Assembly (NCBI GenBank): GCA_023416855.1
Contig: JAEZGU010000274.1
Span: forward strand, 1-11,254
DNA: 11,254 nucleotides
Source: Bacillota bacterium
GTDB lineage: Bacteria; Bacillota; Clostridia; Tissierellales; Sedimentibacteraceae
Direction of reading: 5' to 3'
Part shown: piece by piece, positions 1 through 7,103 of the stretch
Layout of the letters: every line of letters starts with the position of its first letter
Numbering within the stretch: position 1 is the stretch's first letter
The notes under the pieces: generated by a model
Database searches by the model: none
Told to the model about the DNA's origin: nothing
The model's input: only the letters and a program-made list of their open reading frames with translations
Program-made: the position numbers and the translations under genes

Positions 1-987
1 ACTCAGGATATCCCTTCGTTGAGAGACAGCTTATCAGCAGAGGCAGTTTTAGAACGTGAGCCCGGTGTTTCATTTTCATACTCAAACATGGGTTATAATA
101 TTTTAGAATTAATGATAGAAGAGGTTACTAATACAGATTTTTCAAAATATATGGAAAGCGAAATTTTAATCCCTCTTAAAATGAATAATTCCAGCTATAA
201 ATGGAGTGATGAGTATGAACCAATTCCTTTTGGGTATGATTTAAATGGCAATGCTGTGCCTGTCTATATATATCCTGAAAAGGGATCAGGAGGACTTTTT
301 GCAACTATAGAAGATGTTGCGACTTTTGTTGAAGCAGGTATGAGTAACATTGAAAAAGATTATAATTTAATTGAGCCTGAAAGCATTAACAAGCTCTATT
401 CTCCTATGGTAGAAAAGTTAGGTATTTATAGTTATGTTTTTGATTCCTATGGCTTAGGATACTATATTGAAAATCTTACTAATGGAAATCGAGCAGTTGC
501 CCATGGCGGTCAGGGTGCCGGATGGATGACACATTTTCACTTAGTACCAGATTCAGGAGATGGAATAGTAATTTTGACAAATAGTCAAAGGAGCTGGCCA
601 TTTATTGCTTATCTACTAAGTGATTGGGCTAAATGGTGCGGTTTCTCCCATGTTGGAATGAGCAGAATTATATATGGATTATATACGCTATGGACGTTAA
701 TCTTGACTATATGGATAATTTTGTTGCTGCAGATATGGAAATTTATAGAGGAAGTTACTTTGTATAAACGAAAGCTAATGTTGATAAAAAAGCATTACTT
801 GTTTGCACAGATTGTACAGATAAGTTTATCTGTGGCGTTGTTGGCAGGGTTGTATTGGTGCACAAAGCAGGATTATTTGTTTATATCATCAGTATTTCCT
901 ATAGCATCTAAATGGTTAGGGATTACAATTTTTATATTTGCTATAATAATGATTTTATTTGCCTTTTTTCCTAAAAGAGAATTTTAA
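1..987 (+). CDS. Serine hydrolase, class C beta-lactamase/PBP-like fold, with C-terminal membrane segments (5' end missing)
   Basis: The reading frame is open from base 1, so the start of the gene lies outside the window. The visible part holds the second half of a beta-lactamase-family (Pfam Beta-lactamase, AmpC/D-peptidase type) domain. The Tyr-Ser-Asn motif (Y-x-N) is at 79-87, and a His-Gly-Gly motif at 502-510 takes the place of the KTG triad. The SxxK nucleophile motif must lie upstream and cannot be checked. After the domain come about three hydrophobic segments (roughly 667-738, 799-862 and 913-972) and a basic C-terminus, so the protein is membrane-anchored with the catalytic domain presumably outside. 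Such proteins act on D-amino-acid peptides, beta-lactams or esters; the substrate here is unknown. The next gene begins 25 bases after the stop, which suggests one operon. The family call is firm and the function is not. Confidence 0.88.
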   Translation, partial: TQDIPSLRDSLSAEAVLEREPGVSFSYSNMGYNILELMIEEVTNTDFSKYMESEILIPLKMNNSSYKWSDEYEPIPFGYDLNGNAVPVYIYPEKGSGGLFATIEDVATFVEAGMSNIEKDYNLIEPESINKLYSPMVEKLGIYSYVFDSYGLGYYIENLTNGNRAVAHGGQGAGWMTHFHLVPDSGDGIVILTNSQRSWPFIAYLLSDWAKWCGFSHVGMSRIIYGLYTLWTLILTIWIILLLQIWKFIEEVTLYKRKLMLIKKHYLFAQIVQISLSVALLAGLYWCTKQDYLFISSVFPIASKWLGITIFIFAIIMILFAFFPKREF

Positions 988-1012
988 AATACAGAAGGTT
1001 TAGGTGTTAAAA

Positions 1013-1942
1013 ATGAATCTTAAAAAAGTAATAATAGTTTTGTTACCCTTAATCATTTTGGTGTTAATATTTTTTGCATATTTTAGTGATAAGGATATAT
1101 TAACAGTACATGAAGAAAGTATGTGGATAAGTGATTTAGGATATAATGAAAATCAAATTTATCGGCTTACGTTTAACTGGCCAGGAGATAGAAGCTGTCC
1201 TGAAGTTCCTATCAAAATCAATAACAAAGAGTATAAAGTAGGTTTCGATACTGGCTGTGGAGTTGGAATTTTCCTTACTAATGCAATAGAACATGAAATT
1301 GACTATTTGTTGTTAGGTAAGTCTGAAGCACTAAACAGGGATGGCTCACATCGAGGCTGGAATAAACGAATAATAATTGAGGAGATTAATGTGTTTGGAG
1401 ATACTTATAACAATATAGATACAACAATATCTGATTGGAATATGTTCTCTTCAAAAAAATTTAACGGAGCAGTAGGTCTTAAATATTTTAAATCAAAGGT
1501 AATTACCCTTGACTATTCCGGACATAGGATTGCCATAAGTGATAATCCTATTGATTATAATAATTTAGATACAGAAAAGTATGAAGTATTACCGTTGCGT
1601 ATATCAACAAGTAGCAATCAAGAATCATTGCCATTTTTTGAAGCTGAATTAAATGGTGAGGAGATTATTGTATATTTAGATACAGGAAAAAATTATTCAT
1701 ATATATATAATCCTAATGCAATAGCTACTATGGTTGATAAGCCCAATAACTTTATTGATATTCCTATTAAAATAGGAAGTATGGAAATGATGTTAATTGA
1801 TATGGTTGAAATAAATAATATGGCGCAGGCAGAAGGATTACCACTTCCTACAATGATTGAATTGAATTCTGATCAATTATGGAAAAACAATTTATTGGTA
1901 ACATTTGATTTAATTGATCAGAGGATAATTTTTCGAAAATAG
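1013..1942 (+). CDS. Membrane-anchored retropepsin/pepsin-like aspartic protease homologue with two DTG motifs
   Basis: Numbering is from the ATG at 1013 (309 aa). This start is preferred over a GTG at 1004 because AGGTG at 1002-1006 is then a Shine-Dalgarno six bases upstream. A single hydrophobic segment at residues 5-24 looks like an uncleaved signal anchor, so the rest is probably extracytoplasmic. The protein has two similar halves. The first has Asp-Thr-Gly at residues 79-81 after a short 'INNKEY' beta hairpin, then an 'AVGLKYF' stretch and 'TLDY', the usual order in bacterial retropepsin-like (Asp_protease_2 type) domains. The second half repeats the pattern with Asp-Thr-Gly at residues 223-225. 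The residues after the motifs are unusual: Cys-Gly in the first and Lys-Asn in the second, where Ala/Ser and Ser/Thr are typical. It lies between two serine hydrolase genes, probably in one operon. Proteolytic activity is inferred, and it could also be a binding-only relative. Confidence 0.75.
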   Translation: MNLKKVIIVLLPLIILVLIFFAYFSDKDILTVHEESMWISDLGYNENQIYRLTFNWPGDRSCPEVPIKINNKEYKVGFDTGCGVGIFLTNAIEHEIDYLLLGKSEALNRDGSHRGWNKRIIIEEINVFGDTYNNIDTTISDWNMFSSKKFNGAVGLKYFKSKVITLDYSGHRIAISDNPIDYNNLDTEKYEVLPLRISTSSNQESLPFFEAELNGEEIIVYLDTGKNYSYIYNPNAIATMVDKPNNFIDIPIKIGSMEMMLIDMVEINNMAQAEGLPLPTMIELNSDQLWKNNLLVTFDLIDQRIIFRK

Positions 1943-1988
1943 TTAAGTAAGGTTAAGATTTTTATTTACTTTAAGAATTGAGGATTTT

Positions 1989-3401
1989 ATGAAAAGAATA
2001 TCCGCTGTATATTATATGTTAGCATTTATATCTGTTCTAATAGTATTTACAATAATTTTCATAGGTTGTAGTAAAGATGTTTCAAGTGAAAATAATGAAT
2101 TGCCAACAAAACTTGATGAGTATATCAATGCCTTTAACACAGCATACAGTAGTCACAAAATAAATGGGAGTATTATAATTTCAAAGGAAGGAAAAATTGT
2201 TGCAAGCAGAAGCTATGGAATGTCAGACTTTGAAAACAATATACCATTTACACAGGATACAAAGTCATTGATATGTTCAACCACAAAGTTGTTTACTGCA
2301 ATGGCTGTTATGCAACTTAATGAAAATGGACTACTTTCTTTAGATGACAAGGTTTCAAAGTATATTCCTGAACAATACAATGGAGATGATATATCCATAC
2401 GAAACCTTCTTACTCATACATCTGGAATTGTTAGGGACATAACTGATTCCGGATTAATAAACCCTTATCAAAATATACAAAAGGATAAATTAATAAGGTT
2501 GATTAATGATAGCCCATTAATTTTCGAACCAGGCAAAAGCATGTTATACAGTAATGCGGGATATCAGCTTTTAGCTTGTATTATAGAAAAAGTATCGGGA
2601 ATTAGCTATGAAGAATACCTTGATAAATATATATTTAAAATTGCAGGTATGGAATCATCAGGTTTGTTATTTTACAAAGATGAAATAGAAAATTTAGCTA
2701 ATGGATACGAGTATAAATATAATCATTTTATTAAGAAGCTACCCTATGATATGTCTCATACTTATGGTTCGGGAAATATCTATTCTACATCATATGATAT
2801 GTATCTCTTTGATAAAGCTTTGAGAGAAGAAAAATTGATAAAAAAAGAAACTCTAAATAAGATGATACATGATAATACTGGGTTGGGTCTTAACTATGGT
2901 TTAGGCTGCTATATAGGAAAACTTAAGGAACACAAATGGTTTGGACACCCAGGAAATTTGAACAGTGGTTATTTCTCTTATTATGCAAGATTTTTAGATG
3001 ATGACATTGCTGTTATAATTCTACTTAATACTACTTGGATTGATAACAGTAGTATAATGAAGGCAATAAGTGCAATTGCCTTAAATCATGAACATATAAC
3101 TCCTTATAAAAGGAAAGAAATAAAATTAGATGAAGATATACTCAATAAATTTACTGGCAAATATGAAGCAACAGATAATAGTTTAAATTACACAATAGAT
3201 GTGAAGATTGAGAATGGCTGTTTAGTTGCTTATATATCTGATGAGATAATATATCTGACCCCCTTCTCGGATACAAAATTTTTTGATAAAGCCAATGAGA
3301 TATGGGAACATGTTTTTGAGGTTGATGGATATGGGAATATTATTGGCTATGTGTTGAGAGATCCAGTAGATGAAATAAGATTTATGAAGGTAGAAAAATA
3401 G
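1989..3401 (+). CDS. Serine hydrolase lipoprotein, class C beta-lactamase/D-peptidase-like
   Basis: This 470-aa protein has a basic N-terminus, a hydrophobic stretch at residues 8-26 and a lipobox ending in Gly26-Cys27, so it should be a lipoprotein on the outer face of the membrane. All three class C/serine-hydrolase motifs are present: Ser97-Thr-Thr-Lys100 (nucleophile and general base), Tyr187-Ser-Asn189, and His320-Pro-Gly322 in the KTG position. 'LLTHTSGI' near residue 140 is a further family hallmark. The last 95 or so residues, starting near 'LNKFTGKYE', form a beta-rich C-terminal domain of the DUF3471-like type often found in this family. The set of catalytic residues predicts an active hydrolase, perhaps a D-aminopeptidase, carboxypeptidase or esterase; a true beta-lactamase is possible but less likely. 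GAGG at 1980-1983 is the ribosome binding site, five bases from the ATG. It is a divergent paralogue of the truncated gene at the window start. Its stop codon touches the next gene's ribosome binding site. Confidence 0.9.
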   Translation: MKRISAVYYMLAFISVLIVFTIIFIGCSKDVSSENNELPTKLDEYINAFNTAYSSHKINGSIIISKEGKIVASRSYGMSDFENNIPFTQDTKSLICSTTKLFTAMAVMQLNENGLLSLDDKVSKYIPEQYNGDDISIRNLLTHTSGIVRDITDSGLINPYQNIQKDKLIRLINDSPLIFEPGKSMLYSNAGYQLLACIIEKVSGISYEEYLDKYIFKIAGMESSGLLFYKDEIENLANGYEYKYNHFIKKLPYDMSHTYGSGNIYSTSYDMYLFDKALREEKLIKKETLNKMIHDNTGLGLNYGLGCYIGKLKEHKWFGHPGNLNSGYFSYYARFLDDDIAVIILLNTTWIDNSSIMKAISAIALNHEHITPYKRKEIKLDEDILNKFTGKYEATDNSLNYTIDVKIENGCLVAYISDEIIYLTPFSDTKFFDKANEIWEHVFEVDGYGNIIGYVLRDPVDEIRFMKVEK

Positions 3402-3414
3402 GAGGAGAAATTTG
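3401..3414 (+). promoter_or_regulatory. Ribosome binding site overlapping a stop codon, driving a TTG start
   Basis: GGAGGAG at 3401-3407 begins with the last base of the preceding TAG stop (3399-3401) and is followed after four bases by TTG at 3412. No ATG or GTG lies nearby in frame before the conserved N-terminus. The strong site decides the TTG start and implies translational coupling with the lipoprotein gene upstream. Confidence 0.75.
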
Positions 3415-4053
3415 CAAATACAAAAAATTAAAAACAGAGGAATTTTATATACACATGATGACTTAGATTGGGATCTAAATATGTACTTAATAAAAGGCAG
3501 AAAGAATAATTATGTGATAGACACTGGATTAGGATCTTTAAGTGCAGATATTATTAAAGAGAATATCAAAAACGATGATAAAAAAACAATAGTTATAAAT
3601 ACCCATTATCATTGGGATCATGTATGGGGTAATGGCTCGTTTAAAGATTGTATGATAGTTTCTCATAAATTATGCAGAGATATGATTTTGTCTTATTGGG
3701 AAAATATGATGTATAAAAATAGTCAGTATTGTCTTGGTAGAGTAGAAATGTGTCTTCCAAATTTAGTTTTTCAAAATGAACTGTATTTTACTGAAGATAA
3801 AATTAGAATATTTCATACTCCCGGTCATACATTGGATTCTATAAGTATTTTAGATGAAGAAGACAAAGTGCTTGTACTTGCAGACAATATTGGTGACAAC
3901 ATGGATGAGATTGTCCCCAGTATTTATTGCGAAAAGGAAATGTATATTAGAACAATGGAAAAATACGAGAACATAGATTTTGATATTTGCATTTCAGGTC
4001 ATAATAAAGTTTTGCAAAAAAGTATAATAAGAGAAATATTAGATGTATTATAA
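3412..4053 (+). CDS. Metallo-beta-lactamase-fold hydrolase, cytoplasmic
   Basis: This 213-aa protein carries the complete metal-binding set of the MBL superfamily: the HxHxDH motif at His65, His67, Asp69 and His70, His139 in 'TPGHT', the bridging Asp158 in 'LADN', and His197 in 'SGHN'. These residues normally bind two zinc (or iron/manganese) ions and hydrolyse esters, thioesters, lactams or phosphodiesters. There is no signal peptide or membrane segment, so it should act in the cytoplasm, unlike its neighbours. It begins with TTG, set by a strong ribosome binding site that overlaps the upstream stop. The 10-base gap to the lipoprotein gene suggests a shared transcript. The length is that of a single-domain family member. 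The substrate is unknown; a small glyoxalase II-like or lactonase-like enzyme is the generic possibility. Confidence 0.88.
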   Translation: MQIQKIKNRGILYTHDDLDWDLNMYLIKGRKNNYVIDTGLGSLSADIIKENIKNDDKKTIVINTHYHWDHVWGNGSFKDCMIVSHKLCRDMILSYWENMMYKNSQYCLGRVEMCLPNLVFQNELYFTEDKIRIFHTPGHTLDSISILDEEDKVLVLADNIGDNMDEIVPSIYCEKEMYIRTMEKYENIDFDICISGHNKVLQKSIIREILDVL

Positions 4054-4125
4054 TGTAATTTTTGGAATATTTTTAATTAAAAGAACGTCTAATTATCTGT
4101 AAAACAAAATAAATCGAGGTGAAAG

Positions 4126-4578
4126 ATGAAAAAGTTAGTTTTTATATTTGTATTATTAATTATAGTAATGATTACATCCTGTGCTGTACCTAATGATGAA
4201 ACAGTTCCGAACAATTCGGATGAAATAATAGAAGAAATTGATGATGAGAGTGAAGAAGAATTAAATGAAGAAATTGAACAAGATGAAGAAAATGTATTAG
4301 AAAAAAATGATTCAGCTACAGAAGATGAAAAAGACAATGTAGAAGATATAAAAATTGAAACAGGAACATTTAACGGATTAGCTGATGTAAATTTTTTTGA
4401 AGTTAAAATAAGCGGAGTGCCTGATAGTATACCACCAAAAATGTTTATGTTGACCGATGATGTTCGTGAAAAATTTCAAAATTTAAATCTCCAACAGGAT
4501 GATGAAATTAAGATTCAATATTATGAAACATCAGATGGTCAGCTTATTGTTACAGATATAGAAAAAATATCTCAATAA
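4126..4578 (+). CDS. Small lipoprotein with acidic linker and C-terminal beta-rich domain, function unknown
   Basis: This 150-aa protein opens with Met-Lys-Lys, a hydrophobic run at residues 4-17 and the lipobox Ile-Thr-Ser-Cys19, which predicts a lipid-anchored surface protein. Residues 24-78 are dominated by Glu and Asp with few hydrophobic residues and look like a disordered, strongly negative spacer. Residues 79-150 form a compact domain that starts with 'TGTFNGLAD' and alternates short hydrophobic strands with polar turns, ending in 'VTDIEKI'. This looks like a small beta barrel or sandwich, and I do not recognise a named family with certainty. GAGGTG at 4116-4121 is the ribosome binding site, four bases from the ATG. 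A 72-base gap separates it from the MBL gene, and a strong terminator follows it, so it ends its transcript. A cation- or cell-wall-interacting role is only a guess. Confidence 0.75.
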   Translation: MKKLVFIFVLLIIVMITSCAVPNDETVPNNSDEIIEEIDDESEEELNEEIEQDEENVLEKNDSATEDEKDNVEDIKIETGTFNGLADVNFFEVKISGVPDSIPPKMFMLTDDVREKFQNLNLQQDDEIKIQYYETSDGQLIVTDIEKISQ

Positions 4579-4587
4579 AATTTGTGC

Positions 4588-4618
4588 AAAATGGCTATGA
4601 TGTTCATAGCCATTTTTT
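4588..4618 (+). terminator. Rho-independent terminator after the acidic lipoprotein gene
   Basis: Bases 4590-4600 (AATGGCTATGA) pair perfectly with 4604-4614 (TCATAGCCATT) around a three-base loop. A flanking A run extends the stem into the T run at 4613-4618. The hairpin ends just upstream of the TetR promoter and so separates the two transcription units. Confidence 0.92.
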
Positions 4619-4652
4619 ATGAGTAAAAATATATATAATAAGTAAAAAATCG

Positions 4653-4681
4653 TTGACAAAATGCTATAGTATTGTTACACT
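4653..4681 (+). promoter_or_regulatory. Sigma-A-type promoter of the TetR-ABC operon
   Basis: A perfect -35 box TTGACA at 4653-4658 is followed by a 17-base spacer and the -10 box TACACT at 4676-4681, which matches four of six consensus bases. Transcription would start near 4688, giving a leader of about 40 bases before the TetR start. The -10 box is entered by the left arm of an inverted repeat. Confidence 0.8.
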
Positions 4682-4711
4682 ATGACCATAAAAATAAATA
4701 TAGTCATAGTG
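4678..4711 (+). promoter_or_regulatory. Inverted repeat, likely operator for the adjacent TetR regulator
   Basis: CACTATGAC at 4678-4686 is the exact reverse complement of GTCATAGTG at 4703-4711, with 16 bases between the arms. Inside the arms, ATA at 4688-4690 also mirrors TAT at 4699-4701. The left arm covers the end of the -10 box and the predicted transcription start. The right arm lies in the leader just before the ribosome binding site. This placement fits autorepression by the TetR protein encoded next. The family-to-site link is inferred. Confidence 0.7.
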
Positions 4712-4726
4712 GACAGGAGGGCGATG

Positions 4727-5332
4727 ATGACGGCAGCATTCAGTGATAATGAAAAAGAGTTGATAAAAAATAAGTTAAGTGAAGCAGCAAAGGAATGTAT
4801 TTTTAAATATGGTATTAGGAAAACAACTGTAGATCAACTTGTTCAAATAGCAGGTATATCTAAGGGTTCCTTTTATAACTTTTATCAATCTAAAGAAGTT
4901 CTGTTTTTTATTATCTTAGAGGATTACCAAAGGACTATTATAAATAATATAACTAATGAATTTATGAAAGAGGACAAAATTGGTGTTGATAAATTCACCA
5001 ATGCTATTTTTGATTTGTATGAAGATGTTGGTAAATCTTTTGTAATTAGTATAATTAGAAATAACGAATTTGAATATCTTATGAGAAAATTGCCTAATGA
5101 AATTATTATTAATCATCATGCATTAGATGAAACGTTTATAGAAAAGATATTCTCATTTATTAAGATAAAAGATAATGTAAATATAAATACTGTTGCAGCA
5201 TCATTAAGAGCGATTTTTATGAGCATGATATATGTTGAAGAAATTGGTGAGAAGGACTTTAGTGATGCACTAAAGTTATTGATAAAAGGTATTGCGTTAC
5301 AGATAATTGACGAGGAACATAAAAATGAATAA
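4727..5332 (+). CDS. TetR/AcrR-family transcriptional repressor of the downstream ABC exporter
   Basis: This protein is 201 aa from the ATG at 4727, six bases after AGGAGG at 4715-4720; the ATG at 4724 is an alternative. An in-frame ATG at 4682 is rejected because it lies directly against the -10 box and would precede the transcript. The N-terminal TetR helix-turn-helix spans about residues 15-57: 'KYGIRKTT', then the recognition helix in 'GISKGSFYNFY', then 'SKEVLF'. The remaining 140 residues are a mostly helical, divergent domain that would bind an inducer and dimerise. The final eight bases overlap the start of the ABC ATPase gene, which ties its expression to the exporter. The inverted repeat over its own promoter is the obvious binding site. 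The inducer is unknown and is probably a substrate of the exporter. Confidence 0.93.
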   Translation: MTAAFSDNEKELIKNKLSEAAKECIFKYGIRKTTVDQLVQIAGISKGSFYNFYQSKEVLFFIILEDYQRTIINNITNEFMKEDKIGVDKFTNAIFDLYEDVGKSFVISIIRNNEFEYLMRKLPNEIIINHHALDETFIEKIFSFIKIKDNVNINTVAASLRAIFMSMIYVEEIGEKDFSDALKLLIKGIALQIIDEEHKNE

Positions 5333-6242
5333 TATTATTGATACTATTAATCTTACGAAAATATATGGGGATGTTCATGCAGTTAATGATGTAAATTTAT
5401 CAGTAAAAAGAGGAGAGTTATTTGGATTTTTAGGTCTTAACGGTGCAGGTAAAACTACTACCATACGAATGCTATTAGGTATGATAACTCCTACATCAGG
5501 TCAATGTTACCTACAAGGGAAAAAGGTAAAAACAGGGAATGCAAACATTTGGAGTGATGTAGGATATATTGTGGAAACACCATATTCATACCCTGAATTA
5601 ACAGTAAGAGAAAACATAGAAGTTGTTCGTAAGCTAAGAGGGTTAGGGGATAAAAGTTCAGTTGATTTGATTATGAAGAAATTGAAATTATATGAATATG
5701 AATCTAAGAAAGCTAAACATCTTTCTCTTGGAAATGCTCAACGATTAGGGATAGCAAAAGCAATAATTCATAAACCTAAAATATTAATACTTGATGAACC
5801 TACAAATGGATTAGATCCAGCAGGTATAGTTGAAGTGCGTCAATTGCTTATGGATTTAGCAAAAAACTCAGGAGTAACAGTGCTTATCTCCAGTCATAAG
5901 TTAGATGAAATATCGAAAATAGCTACTAATATCGGTATAATTCATAATGGAAAATTAATTAAAGAAATAGATACACAGCATCTTGAAAGTCAACTTAGGA
6001 AATCACTTATATTGGATGGAAAAGATAGAAATTCAATTAATTCAATACTTACTGAAGCTAAGTATAAAGTAGATATTAAAGAAAATAATTTGCAAATTCA
6101 AAGCGACAATGCTATAAATAAACCTGACGAAGTGGCTAAATTACTTGTAAGAAAAGGTCATCCTCCAACACTATTAATGGTAGAAAAGGAAGATTTAGAA
6201 ATGTTTTTTTTAAGAACTATCAAAGAGTTGGGAGGGAATTAG
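5325..6242 (+). CDS. ABC transporter ATP-binding protein, BcrA-like exporter type
   Basis: This protein is 305 aa from the ATG at 5325, with GAGGA at 5312-5316 as ribosome binding site; the start overlaps the TetR gene by eight bases. An upstream in-frame start at 5307 has no such site. The nucleotide-binding domain is complete: Walker A 'GLNGAGKTT' with Lys43, signature 'LSLGNAQ' at 133-139, Walker B ending in Asp157-Glu158 of 'LDEPTNGLDP', and the switch His191 in 'SSHKLDE'. At the Q-loop position there is Glu84 ('IVETPYSYP'), as in BcrA-type bacitracin/lantibiotic exporter ATPases. About 100 residues follow the core and resemble the C-terminal extension of that group. It pairs with the permease encoded directly downstream and should power export of a drug, peptide antibiotic or lipid-like compound. 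Confidence 0.95.
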   Translation: MNNIIDTINLTKIYGDVHAVNDVNLSVKRGELFGFLGLNGAGKTTTIRMLLGMITPTSGQCYLQGKKVKTGNANIWSDVGYIVETPYSYPELTVRENIEVVRKLRGLGDKSSVDLIMKKLKLYEYESKKAKHLSLGNAQRLGIAKAIIHKPKILILDEPTNGLDPAGIVEVRQLLMDLAKNSGVTVLISSHKLDEISKIATNIGIIHNGKLIKEIDTQHLESQLRKSLILDGKDRNSINSILTEAKYKVDIKENNLQIQSDNAINKPDEVAKLLVRKGHPPTLLMVEKEDLEMFFLRTIKELGGN

Positions 6243-7025
6243 ATGTATAAAATATTAACATGTATCTCAGTAGAAACAACAAAATTTTACAAATCGAAAA
6301 TTCCTTTAATCACAATACTGGCACTTTCGTTGGTGCCTTTTGCCGGTGGATTTTTTATGTTTATATTAAAGGATCCTACAATGGCACTGAAATTAGGTTT
6401 TATTTCTTCTAAGGCGCAGATTATAGGAACTGCCGATTGGGCCTCTTATTTTATGCTGCTATCTCAAGCTATTGCAATTGGTGGCTTATTAGTTTTTGGC
6501 TTTGTATATAGTTGGATTTTTGGAAGAGAGTATTCGGATAGGACTATCAAGGATTTACTTGCGCTTCCTGTATCAAGAAATAATATTGTAATATCAAAAT
6601 TTATAGTTGCAATTTTTTGGTGTTTAATTCTTTCAATAATTGTATTTGTTTTAGGATTAATAGTTGGTAATATTGTTGATATACCTTTTTGGACGCAAGA
6701 AATAATGATACAAGGCATTTTGGTGTTCATATTATGTTCTATTTTAACTATATTGGTTTCTATGCCTGTTGCTTTTTTTGCAAGTTTTGGTCATGGCTAC
6801 TTATCTCCTCTTGGGTTTATGATATTTACATTAGTAATAGCACAAATAGTTGCAGCAACAGGTTATGGTCACTTTTTTCCATGGTCGATTCCTGCGATAG
6901 CAAGTGGGGTTACCGGAAATGACAGTGCAATAATTGAAGGCATTAGTATTGTTATTGTATTTGTAACTTGTGTGCTTGGAATTGTTAGCACTATATTATG
7001 GTGGAGGTATGCAGACCACTATTAA
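6243..7025 (+). CDS. ABC-2 type permease, partner of the BcrA-like ATPase
   Basis: This 260-aa protein begins on the base after the ATPase stop codon, with a GGGAGGG ribosome binding site inside the end of the ATPase gene. Six hydrophobic segments are visible, at about residues 20-42, 69-91, 120-143, 155-180, 187-206 and 232-253. The cytoplasmic loop after the second segment carries 'GREYSDRTIKDLLALPVSR' (residues 94-112), the coupling motif of ABC-2 permeases, close to the BcrB/NosY-like pattern. With one ATPase and one permease gene, the transporter would be two copies of each. The operon ends here; a weak hairpin lies just after the stop. The substrate is not evident from the sequence. Confidence 0.92.
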   Translation: MYKILTCISVETTKFYKSKIPLITILALSLVPFAGGFFMFILKDPTMALKLGFISSKAQIIGTADWASYFMLLSQAIAIGGLLVFGFVYSWIFGREYSDRTIKDLLALPVSRNNIVISKFIVAIFWCLILSIIVFVLGLIVGNIVDIPFWTQEIMIQGILVFILCSILTILVSMPVAFFASFGHGYLSPLGFMIFTLVIAQIVAATGYGHFFPWSIPAIASGVTGNDSAIIEGISIVIVFVTCVLGIVSTILWWRYADHY

Positions 7026-7026
7026 A

Positions 7027-7053
7027 CTCTCATTTTCGTGCAAGAATTGAGAG
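7027..7053 (+). other. Imperfect hairpin after the ABC operon, possible weak terminator
   Basis: CTCTCA at 7027-7032 pairs with TGAGAG at 7048-7053. After one T/T mismatch, three more pairs form around a seven-base loop. No T run follows, so a standard intrinsic terminator is doubtful. It may be a weak or 3'-end-stabilising structure between the permease and AraC genes. Confidence 0.35.
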
Positions 7054-7103
7054 GATTATATTTACAACAAACTATATACTTTTGATTATAAGGAGATGAT
7101 ACG

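Noticed and set aside
1945..1971. Short inverted repeat AAGTAA/TTACTT between the aspartic-protease-like and serine hydrolase genes
   Set aside because: The six-base stem is all A/T-rich, has a 15-base loop and no T run after it. Such matches are expected by chance here.
4089..4337. Serine-rich reading frame on the - strand opposite the acidic lipoprotein
   Set aside because: The Ser codons are only the reverse reading of Glu/Asp codons (GAA, GAT) in the real gene. No ribosome binding site or family match was seen.
4682..4726. N-terminal extension of the TetR protein from ATG 4682
   Set aside because: The ATG lies immediately after the -10 box, so it would be before or at the transcript start, and it has no ribosome binding site. 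The ATG at 4727 has AGGAGG six bases upstream.
6689..6922. Cysteine- and aromatic-rich reading frame on the + strand inside the permease gene
   Set aside because: It overlaps a well-supported permease in another frame, has no ribosome binding site, and its composition is that of a frame-shifted membrane-protein sequence.
7047..7080. TTGAGA with TATATA/TATACT as a promoter for the AraC/GyrI gene
   Set aside because: The spacer is 20 to 22 bases, too long for a normal sigma-A promoter, and no alternative pair fits well.
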